Below, in pieces: positions 1 to 10,377 of a DNA stretch of 64,000 nt (the first letter of the stretch is position 1; the number at the start of each line of letters is the position of its first letter). Under the pieces are notes generated by a model that did no database searches, had not been told where the DNA came from, and worked only from the letters and a program-made list of their open reading frames with translations. Location of the stretch: contig JAHLKH010000047.1 in the NCBI GenBank assembly GCA_025526915.1, positions 62,001-126,000 on the forward strand. The letters run 5' to 3'. Both the position numbers and the translations under genes were made by a program. Origin of the DNA: Entophlyctis helioformis. Lineage: Eukaryota; Chytridiomycota; Chytridiomycetes; Chytridiales; Chytriomycetaceae.

Positions 1-953
1 ATATCGCGGTAGTACAGCGTGAGGACGCAGAGTGCGGGCAGTCCTTCGTCGGGGACATACTCGACGTTGGCTTCGTCGTCCTCGTCCTCGTCGTCCTCGT
101 CGTCTTGGTCGTCTTGGTCGTCGTTGTTGTTGTTGCTGGGATCGTCGAGAGGATCGCTCAGCACATCGACATTGCCGTCACTGCCCTTGCTGCTGCTGCT
201 GGTGGCGGTGGTCTTCTTGTGGCGTTTGGCGGGACGGGACGAGTGGCCCTCGATGCGCATCACTGAGCAGGCCATTCAAGTCAGTGTCCAGACGCGTCGG
301 ACAAGGCAAGCAGACGCACCTCGCCAGAACTTGGCCTCGATGGTGCCCGAGACGACGGGCGAGGCAGACAGCGCACGCCCGCCGCCGTTGCCGCCGTTGC
401 CGCCGTTGGCAGAGCGGCCATAGGCGTAGGCGTCCTTCTTGGTGCCGCCGCCAGCGCCGCCCGAGCCCGCGGGCGAGAACTCGAGGCTGGCAGCGACGCC
501 GCGCACGAGCACCTTTTCAATGGCGATGCCGTGCATGCGGCCGGAGCGCAGCACCCAGCCGGGCGAGCGCTTGCCGTCGACGGTGATGTCGACGCACACG
601 ACGTCGGGGTCGGAGGCGTCGCGGCGGGCGTACCACAGGAAGATGGAGAAGGGCGAGTGCGGGTGCGGCACGCCGAGGTAGGATCTGGCGCGGTGGTCGG
701 CGGGCGGCAGCGACGGCAGCGGCTTCTTGCGCTCGACGGCGCCGTCCTTGTACACGAATTCCGGACACTGCGGGCCGATGCGGGTCGTGGCCTTGCCCTG
801 CGAGTAGTCGGACGTGGTTGTGGTCGTTGTGGTCGTCGCCGTCGGCTTCGTAGGCGTGGCAGCCGCAGTTGCAGCCGCAGTCGACGGCAGCGGCGTTGGC
901 ACGGGCACGGCCTGGTGCACGGTCAGGCCGCACGTTCGTCGGGCGTCGCGCAT
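1..953 (-). CDS. Hypothetical protein, partial (runs off the window start)
   Basis: I do not recognise this protein; weakly it recalls fungal DUF7918-type proteins. The start ATG is at 953. Exon 1 is 953-320 and exon 2 is 262-1, joined across a GT...AG intron (319-263, phase 1) that contains CTGAC. The N-terminal part has Thr-, Ala- and Pro-rich stretches. It is followed by a probable beta-rich segment (FVYKDGAVERKK, VVCVDITVDGKRSPGWVLR) and a Gly-rich linker. Exon 2 encodes a Lys/Arg patch (SSRPAKRHKK) that could be a nuclear localisation signal, then Ser and Asp/Glu tracts. The frame is still open at base 1, so the C-terminus is missing. The gene diverges from the SR-protein gene at 1212. 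The gene model is reasonably secure; the function is unknown. Confidence 0.6.
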
Positions 954-1211
954 GCCGCTGAGTTGCGCTTGTTTGTCTGTTCGGTTGTTGGTTCGGACAC
1001 GACAAGGCAGATCGGCCTGAATTTGAAGTAATTTGAAGTAATTTCAAGCGATTTCAGCCGAATTTGACTTGACCTGCTTGCTCAACAACCCACCGCCAGA
1101 CTGCCGACGGTGCGTCCCTCGGGCTGCCCTGCAGAGACACGCAACAAGCAAACAAACTAACGCAAGCGACGATACTCTAACGGCGACACTCGAACAACGG
1201 CCCACCCAGCC
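954..1211. promoter_or_regulatory. Divergent intergenic region
   Basis: A 258-bp gap separates two start codons pointing away from each other. It probably holds both promoters and 5' UTRs. It has a tandem AATTTGAAGT-like repeat near 1020-1060. No TATA box stands out. Confidence 0.35.
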
Positions 1212-1550
1212 ATGTCCTCGGCCAAGACCGTCCTGTTTGTGCGCGGCTTCTCGCTCGACGTGCGTGCCCGCGACCTCGCGGCCGAGTTTGAAAAGTACGT
1301 TGCTGCTGCCCGTGGCCTCGCCCGCCTCGCCCGCCCTCGCCCGCCCTAGCCCGTCGCCGTGTGCCCTCGCCGTATGCCCTCGTCGTATGCCCTCGTCGTA
1401 TGCCCTCCCATCCCCCCTCCTCCTCGCTGCGTCGTCGCTGTCGTCGTCGTCGTTGTCGTCGTAGTCTGCCTGCCTGCCCGCTTGCGGTTGTGAGATCGTG
1501 CGTGCGTCTGCAGACCCAAGCGCCGTGCGTGCGTGCCTGCGTGCGTGCAT

Positions 1551-1584
<34 letters not shown>

Positions 1585-2578
1585 TGCTGCTGCCGCCTGC
1601 CCACGTGCCTGCCTGCAGCCTGTCCATGTGCCTGCCTGCCTGGCCGTGGCCCATCGCCGAGCGCCGCTCGTCGTCGTCGTCGCCGCCGTCGCCGCCGTCA
1701 AAGCGCCTGCCCGTCGCTCTGATTTCATGCCGTCGAAGCGCCGTCGTTGCCCGCTCGCTGACCTGTGCCCGCTTCCTCTGCCCCCGCTCGATCCGCCGCC
1801 GTGTGTGCTGCCGTGCGCTGTCCCCAGGATCGGCGAGCTTGTGCGCTGCGACCTGCCCATCCCCAAGACCCCCGGCTCAAACCCCTTTGCCTTTGTCGAG
1901 TACAAGGACCCTCGCGATGCCCAGGATGCCTTTGACCGTCTCCACAACAAGGACGTGGGCGGCAGCGCGCTGATCATCGAGGCAAGTCGTCCTCGCTCCT
2001 GCCGCACAACCACCAGCGCTCGCTGGATGCAGCCTGGCTGACCGGTGCTCTTGGCGCTTTGCTTGCCGTTTGTTTGGCTTTGCCTGCTCTGCAGTGGGCC
2101 AAGGCCCCCAAGGTTGGCCGCCGCTATGACGACCGCGGCGGGACCGTCGCGATGACCGCGACCGTCGTGATGACCGTGACCGCGACCGTGGACGCTACGA
2201 CCGTGACGATCGTCGTGACCGCGACCGTCGTCGCTCGCGCTCGCGCTCTCCCCGCAGAGACCGTGACCGCGACGACGCCGTGACCGCGACCGCGATGACC
2301 GCAGAGACGACCGTCGTGACCGTGACCGTGACGACCGCCGTGATCGCGACCGCGATGACCGCAGAGATCGCGACCGTGACGACCGCAGAGATGACCGCGG
2401 CAGCCGCGACCGTGTTGTCGAGCGCTCCGACGACCGCCACAACCGTGACGATCGCCGCCGTGGCTCTGGCGATGCCTCTCCCACGGCTGCTCCTGCATCT
2501 GCTCGTCGCGACGACAGCCCCGAGAAGCCGCGCCGTGCAAGCAGCAGCCACAGCGACGTGGACGATGACCGCAACTAA
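1212..2578 (+). CDS. SR-type splicing factor: one RRM plus RD/RS tail
   Basis: This is a pre-mRNA splicing regulator of the SR family, expected to act in the nucleus. The exons are 1212-1294, 1828-1981 and 2095-2578. The first intron is unusually long for this window (533 bp) and full of TCG and TGCC repeats. The second is a GC...AG intron. The single RRM occupies roughly residues 7-80, with RNP2-like LFVRGF and RNP1-like NPFAFVEY. The tail is built of Arg-Asp dipeptides with an RRRSRSRSP stretch. The tail stays in the RD frame only if one base is added near 2140 (a GGG run) and one near 2278. With both added the protein is about 240 residues and ends at TAA 2576-2578. RRM and tail together make the family call strong; which SR protein it is remains open. 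Confidence 0.82.
1982..2094 (+). other. GC...AG intron in the SR-protein gene
   Basis: The exon ends in GAG followed by GCAAGT, and the acceptor is TGCAG before TGGGCC. Only this junction keeps the RRM frame. The nearest GT alternative (1986) gives a stop after about 14 codons. Confidence 0.8.
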
Positions 2579-2655
2579 GGTTCCTGCACCTTTTCTCTCT
2601 CTCTCTCTCTCTATCCCACGCATTCACACTTGTTTCCCCCGTCTTGAATCATTTG

Positions 2656-2693
<38 letters not shown>

Positions 2694-2877
2694 CTCTGCC
2701 TCTGCCTCTGCCTTTGGCCGTCCGTTTCGCCCGTCTTGTATTTTCTGAATGAAGCGAACCAGTCGGGTAACTTGACGCGGTGGTGTGTTGGCAAGGCCGA
2801 CGCGTTCAACCCACACGCTCACACGCTCACAGTAGAGAACAGCAACGCGATCCAAAGTTTGCCATCAGACGGACAGC
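2579..2877. repeat. 3' flank with CT, AC and TCTGCC microsatellites
   Basis: A CT run lies at about 2596-2612, an AC run at 2659-2690 and a CTCTGC run at 2691-2714. I see no gene here. It is the spacer between the SR-protein gene and the glycosyltransferase gene. Confidence 0.8.
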
Positions 2878-5800
2878 ATGGTGGATGCCATTCTTCGAGG
2901 CCCGAAACGACCAGGCCAGCTGCACACGGCGCGGCAGGCGTCACCACCAACCACAACAACAACAACGACCGCGGTGTCGGCGGTGTCGGCGGTGTCGCTG
3001 AACCGCACGCTGGCCATCTCGTCTGCCACGACCCCGTCACAGCCCCTGTCGCGCCATGTCCATACCCATGACCATGACCGTGACCATGACCATGACCATG
3101 CCGCCGTCCATACGGGTCTACCACGACGTTCGACCGCGTCGCTCGCACCTCGAATGTCGAGACACCACACGCCGCGTCCGTCGTACACGGCACCGTACCT
3201 CTTGTCGTCGATGCCCGTGCCGTCACCGATGCCGTTACCGCTGCCTGTGCCGTTGCCGGTCGTGATGCTCGAGCAAGCGGCGTGGGAGGCTGCTCGCCGT
3301 GGTGTGGCGCCTGCTGCCGAGACGGCGTACGTGGTTCGGTCGCCTGCGATGGCACAGTCGTCCATGGCCACAATCACAACCACGCCGGCATCGACAACCA
3401 CTACCACAACGACGACGACAGCCACGACGACAGCGACAATGACAACGGCTTGGCCGATAGGTGGATTGCCGGCAACCGACTCGCGGCAACAGCAGATGCA
3501 GCGGCAGACGCGTATGCACACGCAACAACAACAACCACAGCATCAACAGGAACAACAACAACAACAGCAGCAGAGGGATGGACAAGTGGTGATCGCCGAC
3601 GCGTTGCTGCGACACGGTGCGGCGAACGGGCCGGCACGATGGACATCACCGCCATCACTGCCATCCTCTTCACTCTTCTTACCGTCCACGTATTCGTCTC
3701 CTTACACACACGCACACGGTGGCGTTGGCGGTGGCGGTCACGCACGGTCGCGCAATGCGAGACCCCCACCCGTCCTCTACACGGCAGCCGCGCGCGTCAT
3801 CCGTCTCGTGCCGTGGCGGCTCCTTCTGCGTCGGCTGCCGGGCACGCTGCTCGCGGCCATCACGGTTCTGTCGGTGTGGGGCACGGTCGCGTGGCCTACC
3901 GGCACCGCATACCTTGTGCTCGCCATCCATGTGCACGCGTTGCTGGCCGTCTGCTGTCTGGCGTGCCGCGTGGCTGTTGGTGTGTGGATGTCGCGCAAGG
4001 CGGCGGCTGTTGACTGGGATGCCCGTGCTGGTGGTGGTGGGAGTGGGGCGTGTGTGAGAGGGGAGGGTGAGGGTGAGGGGATGGTCACCCATGTGGTGCT
4101 GCTACCCAACTACTGTTCAGCGATGGGTACGCTGCGTGATACGCTGGACGTGCTCGCATCCCATCGACGTGCACGGCACTCGTACATTGTGAGTCCGTCG
4201 TTGCTGTTGTGATTGTGGTGGTTCGGCGCGCACACACGCACGCATGCATGCTGACAGCGACGGTGGATACACACAGATTTGCTTGGCGATGGAGGCGGCG
4301 GAAATCGGGTGCGAGGGCAAGGCACGTGGACTGGCAGCCCGCTACGCACACGCTTTCAAGGCCGTGCTGTTCACCATCCACCCAGCGAGCGACACGAGCG
4401 GCAAAACCAGCAACGTCGTATGGGCATTGCGGCAATTGACCAGCCTGTTCCCTGCACACGATGTATCGGGTGGATCCCATGTACATACCGCCCGCCATGC
4501 TGTGTACGATACACACGGCTTGCACGACGCGATCTACGGTCGTTGCGGGCATGTCGTCGTGTCCGTCATGGACGCCGACACGGCGTTGGCGGAAACCTAT
4601 TTCGCGTGTGTCGGCTACCGTGTCTTGAGCGCTTCGGCCGCCGACCGGCGCCACCTCATGTTTGCGCCGCCGACCGTGTTTGACCGGTGAGTGAGCGTGT
4701 GAGTGTGAGATGTATTGTCCACGTGTGTGGTAGTGCGTGGTAGTGTTGGCTGATGCATGATTGCGATCATACGGGATGCGATGCGATGCTATAGGAATGC
4801 CCACAAGGTGCCGCTGGTGGTGCGGCTGGCCGACACGCTCTGGTCGCTCGGCGTCTTGGCCAGCCTGCGCGCACACACACGCACCACGGTACACTGTTGT
4901 GCTTACTCGCTGACGCTGGATCTTGCGCAGACGGTCGCCTTCTGCGACGCTGCTGGTGACGACATGGACATGTACCTCCAGTGCTATCTGGCTACGCGCG
5001 GCCGGGTGCAGGTCGTTCCCGTGTACTCGCCCGCGTCGCAGTGCAATGTCGGTGGTGGTGGTGGTGGTGGTGGTGGTGTTGGTGGTGGTGGTGGTGGTGT
5101 CTCGGCAGGCGTGACGGGACAGGCGGATAGCCTCGCTGCACGGTATTTGCAGGGTCGACGCCATTTGTGGTGCTCGGTTGACACGGGGTCTGTGCTGGCC
5201 ACGGCCATTAAGAGTGTCGCCGAGGCGCTGGATGCCATGGGCAGGCGAGCCGACCCGGCACCGACATCGGCAATAGCATCGACACCGACACACCAACGGC
5301 GACCTGTGTTTACCCAACACGCGTCGTGGTTGGCACAGTGCCGGTGCATGAGGTGCATGCGGTGCACGCAATGGTCGCCAGCTGCATGTGCTGCGTCGCA
5401 GATACGCGCTACAAGGCTGTCGTGGGCATCGGTTCCACAACGCGCGTGTCGGGCCATCTTGCGGTGCGCACGCCGGCTCGTGCGGTCGCTTTGCACACGC
5501 ATGGGTTGGCCGACCGACTGGCGCGGCATGGACCCCACCGACGGCGACCCCGACCCTGATGCTGACTATGACGACCTGTACGACTCGGACGCGGATGACG
5601 ACAAGCATGGCTGGCACGAGCCGAGCGACCACACGCCTTACACCGAGACCACGCCACAACCGCACGCTGGCCCTCCAATCCGCCTTCCCGCCATGCTCCT
5701 CGTCCACCTCATCGAAACCCACGTCCTCGCCGGCGCGCTGTTCATCACGACCGCCGTCACGTACATCACGGCCGTGGTCCCGCTATCCACCAACGCCGTG

Positions 5801-6517
5801 CCAGCCGCCGTCGTGTGGTCGCTCACAACCGCGTGCTGTATCCGCTGGGCACTCCTCGTCCCCACGCTCGTGCTCTGCGCGGCCCATCACGTGTATTATG
5901 TGTGGGCTGCTCGCCGTCGATGGCTTGATCAGGCCGCCGACGGCGCTGTCGTCAACCGCGCGATGCTGGACACAGGTTGCGGCACGCTGGATATGCTGGA
6001 TACGCCGGATACGCCGGATACGCCGGATATGCCGGATACGACCGACACGCTCGACACGCCACAGTCGTCATTGTACATGAGCCAGACACGACACGATTCG
6101 GCCAAATGCCTCGCATCCATCAGTGTAAGCTGTACATCCCCAACATCACCGACATCACCAACACACACAACACATACGCAAACATTGCCCGACACGAGTC
6201 AACGACCGTGCCTCGGCCAAAGACCATCCGTCGTTGCCCGGCGCACGCGGATGCATGTGGCAGAGATTCTCGCCACGCCGCTTGCCGCGACGCTGTTGTA
6301 CGTGCTGCCCGCTCTGCCGGAACACATCTCGCATCTCGCGCATCTCGTTACAAACCGTCGCGTGGTCCACGCATCGACCAACACATTGACACCGAGTGAG
6401 CCGTGCGTTTGCATCGAGGTGGACAGGGCACAACCTCCACAACCCCCACAGCTCCCACAACCGGTCGTGCGCGTCGTGCACCGCCAAGCCACCCGCCCCG
6501 TGCCTACATCCCTATGA
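2878..6517 (+). CDS. GT2-family membrane glycosyltransferase, low-complexity-expanded paralogue
   Basis: This is a predicted membrane processive-type glycosyltransferase acting on a nucleotide sugar; the acceptor is unknown. Exons 2878-4188, 4277-4686 and 4795-6517 give 1,147 residues with all phases consistent. The first ~300 residues are Thr/Gln/His-rich and likely disordered. They are followed by hydrophobic segments, then the GT-A core: VVLLPNY, CLAMEAAE, MDADT (metal-binding DxD), GDDMDMYL and QGRRHLW. C-terminal hydrophobic segments follow. It matches the neighbouring gene at 6712-9075 motif for motif but carries a poly-Gly insertion (about 5050-5100) and Asp/Thr-rich loops. The two genes are convergent, so this is an inverted duplicate. 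Core motifs are intact, so activity is plausible. The first ATG in frame was chosen as the start; the true start could be further in. Confidence 0.78.
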
Positions 6518-6711
6518 CCACTGCGCCATTACAATACAATACAACAAAAACAAACCTAGAGGGTACTGTTGGAACAGATTCATTGAATGGTAGTAAAACG
6601 GGGTGTCAAGACTTGAAAGGTTGGGTTGGATGTGGATAGGTGCGGGCGTGGCGCAGCGTGGCGTTGGGAGAGATTGGCCAGCCTTGAACCCATCCTCAGC
6701 GACAAAAAAAT

Positions 6712-9075
6712 TTACACAGGAACGGCCACCGTCGCCGAGCTAAACGAAGAAGTGGACAGAGACGCACGCAGGGGCGGCGTGTGGGACATGCCCGTGGCAA
6801 ACGACAGGGACGCGGCTGATGCGGCATCGTCCGTCTCGTCAAAGTATCCCTCGTCGCCCCGCGACGAACTGTTCGACTTGACTTCGAGCTCGTCCAGCTT
6901 GGCTGCCAGCTTGAGATGCGCTGGTGTGAGCTGGTGCATGTTGACAAAGGCATGGCTGCCGAGCTGGTGGTGCTTGGCTAGCAATGCTTGTGCTGAACTG
7001 CTGTTGCTGCTGTTGCTGCTGTTGCTGTGGTGGTGCGCATGCTGGTGAATGTGCTGCAACTTGGATGCGGCGGCAGGAATCGTCGACGACACAATCGACA
7101 GCGGCATGGGCTCAGAGACGCGCTCCGAGTACGGGGGCGGCGGCGTGCTGGGCACGGCCGGAGCAGAGCCAGCGGGCAGTCTGTTGAGGATGGGCTTGGC
7201 GGCCACCTTGTAGTCGAGCTGGTCCGTAAACAGGTGCGAAAACTGCGCGACAAACTGGGGGGCAATAAAGAAAAAGACGCCCGAAAACGGCGTTGCGATC
7301 CAGTCCAGCACGGCCCAGGGGTAGATGCGGGGCGACGACAGCTGGGGACGCAGGCCGAGGTGCTGCACCTTGGGCTGGTCGTAGCCGGGGAGGACGCCCG
7401 CGGGAATGTACGAGAGGTCCGAGCCCGAGTCGACGCGGCGGCCGGCGATGCCCTCGGAGCGGTCCTGGAGGTTCCAGCGGTCAAAGCCGACCCACTGGTG
7501 GTACTTTTCGTAAAAGTAAAACGTGGCGGCCGAGGGCAGGACGCAGGCCAGACGGAACCAGAAGCCGGCCGTGATGATAAACTTGACGGCGGGGTGGACG
7601 GACGCGACGGGCGAGACGACGGACCAGATGAGCGACGAGACGGGGTGCAGGAACGAGTTGGTGTCGGGCACGACGAGCGAGCCAAGGGCCACGAGCACGA
7701 GGAACTGGCCCATGAGGAGGTGGCACTCGAGGAGGCGGTGGGCAAGGACAAGGAGCAGCTTGGGGTTGATGGTCGAGGCGGACGCGTCCTCCTTGCCAAA
7801 CTTGGACACGCCGGCGTTCTTGAGCTGCACGGTGCGCTGGGTCTCTGGGGCAATGTACGAGAGGATGGTGCGGCGGATCGAGTAGCCAAAGTCGAGGGTG
7901 CCCCACAGGTGGCGCTTGCCCTGGGTGTAGCGGGCCGACATGCCCGAGATGTAGCCGGCGAGGCCCTCGCCCTCGCCCTCAATGTTGCACTGCGACGCGG
8001 GCGAGAAGATGGTCTTGACAATCACGTGGCCGTTGGTGGAGAAGAAGCACTTGAGGTACATGTGCATGTCCTCGCCAATGGCCTCTGCGCCAGCGTCCCA
8101 GAAGCCGACCGAGATGGCCAGGTCCATCGAGACCGAGTAGGCGGAGCAGGGGATCTTGACGGGCGAGGTCGGGTACAGGTTGGAGATGACGCCAATGGAC
8201 CAGTACATGTCCGTGACGCGCACAAACGAGGGCACGCTCTTTGCGTTGCGGTCAAAGACGGTCGAGGGGGCAAACATCATGATGCGGCGCTGCTCGGGGG
8301 AAGCCACGGCGTAGTGGTACGAGAGGGCGGTGAAGTAGTCCTCTGCAAAGCCCGTGTCTGCGTCCATGACGGTCAGGATCTCGTGGTCGTGGCGGGCGCC
8401 GCCGCGCATGGCCATCTGGGTGGCGGCCCAGGCGACGTTGGACGACTTGCCGCGGATCTCGCCGGGACGGCCGGCGGGGTGCACGGTGTAGGTGATTTCA
8501 AAGAAGGAGTCGCCGTAGGCCTGGAGCAGCTCGAGGGCCTTTTCCGAGGCGCCCTTTTCCGACTCTTCCATGGCAAGACAGACGCGGTACTGGGTGATGG
8601 CGCGACGGTGCGAGGCGAGCACGTCGAGGGTCTCGCAGAGGGTGTCCATGGTCTCCTTGTAGTTGGGGATGATGACAATGTGCATGATCTGGTCAAAGGG
8701 GAGGTCGTGGGCGGTGTCTGAGCCGTCGGCGGCGCCAATCTCGCGGCAGTAGCGGGCGTGCCAGTCGGTCATGGAGTGGGCCTTTGAGTGGGTGTAGGCG
8801 ACGTAGGTGCCGTAGACGGTGCGTGACACGTTGGCGAAGAAGACGGCGTGCAGGACGGAGTAGTAGAAGGCAAAGGCCCAGGGGGCGTTTGCGGGGGCGT
8901 AGAGGCAGAAGAGGATGAGGGCGATGTTGAGCAGGCCGGGCACGCGCTGCAGGAGCGGCTTCCAGGGCACGGCGGCCAGGTAGACGCGGACGGCCTCTGC
9001 CAGCGACGCGGCGGGCGAGAGGGCGGCGGTGTTGTGGTTGTAGTAGGCGACGTTTGGGCGGATGGTGGGAATCAT
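6712..9075 (-). CDS. GT2-family membrane glycosyltransferase
   Basis: A single-exon gene of 787 residues. It is a predicted polytopic membrane glycosyltransferase of family GT2. Hydrophobic segments at about residues 35-85 precede a cytosolic GT-A domain with IVIIPNYKE, CLAMEESE, VMDADTGF (DxD), GEDMHMYL (probable catalytic acidic residues) and QGKRHLW (the QxxRW-like acceptor motif). At least three hydrophobic stretches follow between about 440 and 640. The C-terminal ~130 residues are Ser/His/Asn-rich and likely disordered. The broader family includes chitin and cellulose synthase-like enzymes, but this one lacks the diagnostic QRRRW of chitin synthases, so I do not call it one. The upstream 200 bp is a GA-rich tract typical of a fungal promoter or 5' UTR. 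It pairs tail-to-tail with its divergent copy at 2878-6517. Confidence 0.85.
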   Translation of the reverse strand: MIPTIRPNVAYYNHNTAALSPAASLAEAVRVYLAAVPWKPLLQRVPGLLNIALILFCLYAPANAPWAFAFYYSVLHAVFFANVSRTVYGTYVAYTHSKAHSMTDWHARYCREIGAADGSDTAHDLPFDQIMHIVIIPNYKETMDTLCETLDVLASHRRAITQYRVCLAMEESEKGASEKALELLQAYGDSFFEITYTVHPAGRPGEIRGKSSNVAWAATQMAMRGGARHDHEILTVMDADTGFAEDYFTALSYHYAVASPEQRRIMMFAPSTVFDRNAKSVPSFVRVTDMYWSIGVISNLYPTSPVKIPCSAYSVSMDLAISVGFWDAGAEAIGEDMHMYLKCFFSTNGHVIVKTIFSPASQCNIEGEGEGLAGYISGMSARYTQGKRHLWGTLDFGYSIRRTILSYIAPETQRTVQLKNAGVSKFGKEDASASTINPKLLLVLAHRLLECHLLMGQFLVLVALGSLVVPDTNSFLHPVSSLIWSVVSPVASVHPAVKFIITAGFWFRLACVLPSAATFYFYEKYHQWVGFDRWNLQDRSEGIAGRRVDSGSDLSYIPAGVLPGYDQPKVQHLGLRPQLSSPRIYPWAVLDWIATPFSGVFFFIAPQFVAQFSHLFTDQLDYKVAAKPILNRLPAGSAPAVPSTPPPPYSERVSEPMPLSIVSSTIPAAASKLQHIHQHAHHHSNSSNSSNSSSAQALLAKHHQLGSHAFVNMHQLTPAHLKLAAKLDELEVKSNSSSRGDEGYFDETDDAASAASLSFATGMSHTPPLRASLSTSSFSSATVAVPV

Positions 9076-9482
9076 GGCGGTGGCAGTGGCGGGGGAGAGT
9101 GGCGAGAGTGGCGAGAGAGAGTGGCGAGAGAGAGAGACCAGAGAGAGAGACCAGAGATAGAAAGAGACGAGAGAGAGGCTGCAAGGGGCACAGTCAGAGA
9201 GACAGACAGACAGAGAGGGTTAGTTGGTTGGCCGGGCAACAGGCAGAGAGAGACAGGGGAGCGAGAGAGAGAGAGAGAGAGAGGCAACTGCGTGGGAAGG
9301 GAGAGAGAGATGTGGCGGTGCTGGTGGATGAATGTCGAGGAATGTCGATGGATGTCGATAATGGGCTGTCGATGATGGGTCGATGATGACACGATGGATG
9401 GATGGATGATGGTTGGATGATGCGAGGCGGGCGGGCGGGCCGAGTGCGGTGGCTCGTCATCCCGCCATCCCGCCATCCCGCT

Positions 9483-9545
9483 GCTGCTTCTGCTGTTGCT
9501 GCTTCTGCTGTTGCTGCTTCTGCTGTTGCTGCTTCTGCTGTTGCA
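9483..9545. repeat. 15-bp tandem repeat
   Basis: About four copies of CTGCTGTTGCTGCTT stand head to tail. Confidence 0.85.
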
Positions 9546-9719
9546 TGCATCCGCTCTGTCCGCTCTGTCCGTCGGTGTCTCCGGCTGTGCTGTGCGTGTC
9601 TCACCGTCTCACACTGTCTTAGGCCAGAGAGCCTCGAGGGACGGCACAGCCTCGCATTGCACGGCATTGCACCATTGCACAAACGGGCAGTGTGTGTGTG
9701 TGTGCGACTGCGTGCTTGT

Positions 9720-9751
<32 letters not shown>

Positions 9752-10290
9752 GTGGCTGCTGCTGATAACAGTGTGTGCAGTTCAAGGCTTGCTGCTGGTG
9801 CTGCTGGTGCTGCCGTGGGAGGGCGGGGAAGGACGGGGAAGGACGGGGAAGAGACAGGGGAAGGGGCAGGAGTGAGACAGCGGGCGCCGCTCTTACCAGA
9901 GACACAGTCTATGGTGGCGTGGTGTGGTGCAGGCCTGGCTGTCGGTGAGGGCGGCGGGCGAGTGTCTAGAGTGTCTGCAAGTAAATACAAATGTGCGGGT
10001 GAGTGTGTGTGTGTGTGTGAGAGTGCGCAGTTGTGTTTGTGTGAGATTGTCGGGGGTTGGTGGCGGGTGGTGGTTGTGGTGGTTGTGGTGGTGCAATGGC
10101 GCCCCCGTCTCTCTCTCGCGCGCGCTCTCTCTGTGTGTGTGTGAGCGAGCCCAGCATCAACTGCTGCCTGCCTGTGCGCGTGCGTGCGTGTGTGGTGCGG
10201 CGAGGTGCGGGCGATCACTCGTTTCCGCCGCACCGCACCTCGCCGCTGATTGGTCGACGCGGAGATCCCTGCCGCTGGAACCGTTTTCGC

Positions 10291-10291
10291 T

Positions 10292-10377
<86 letters not shown>
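10291..10377. repeat. GGCT tetranucleotide microsatellite
   Basis: About 21 uninterrupted TGGC/GGCT units lie between two non-coding stretches. Confidence 0.95.

Noticed and set aside
1177..2574. A 465-codon minus-strand frame rich in Arg and Ser
   Set aside because: It is antisense to the SR-protein RD/RS tail; the repeats translate as Ser/Arg on the other strand as well.
4085..5722. A 545-codon minus-strand open frame
   Set aside because: It crosses introns and exons of the plus-strand GT2 gene and has no recognisable domain.
7027..8721. A 564-codon plus-strand open frame
   Set aside because: It is antisense to the GT2 gene and reads as Gly/Asp/Val-rich low complexity, a known effect of GC-rich codons. 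The minus frame has clear GT2 motifs.
6712..9075. Chitin synthase
   Set aside because: GT2 motifs are present but the chitin synthase QRRRW and EDRxL signatures are not; the acceptor motif is QGKRHLW.
10291..10377. CRISPR-like array
   Set aside because: The repeats are contiguous tetranucleotides with no spacers, and the genome is eukaryotic.
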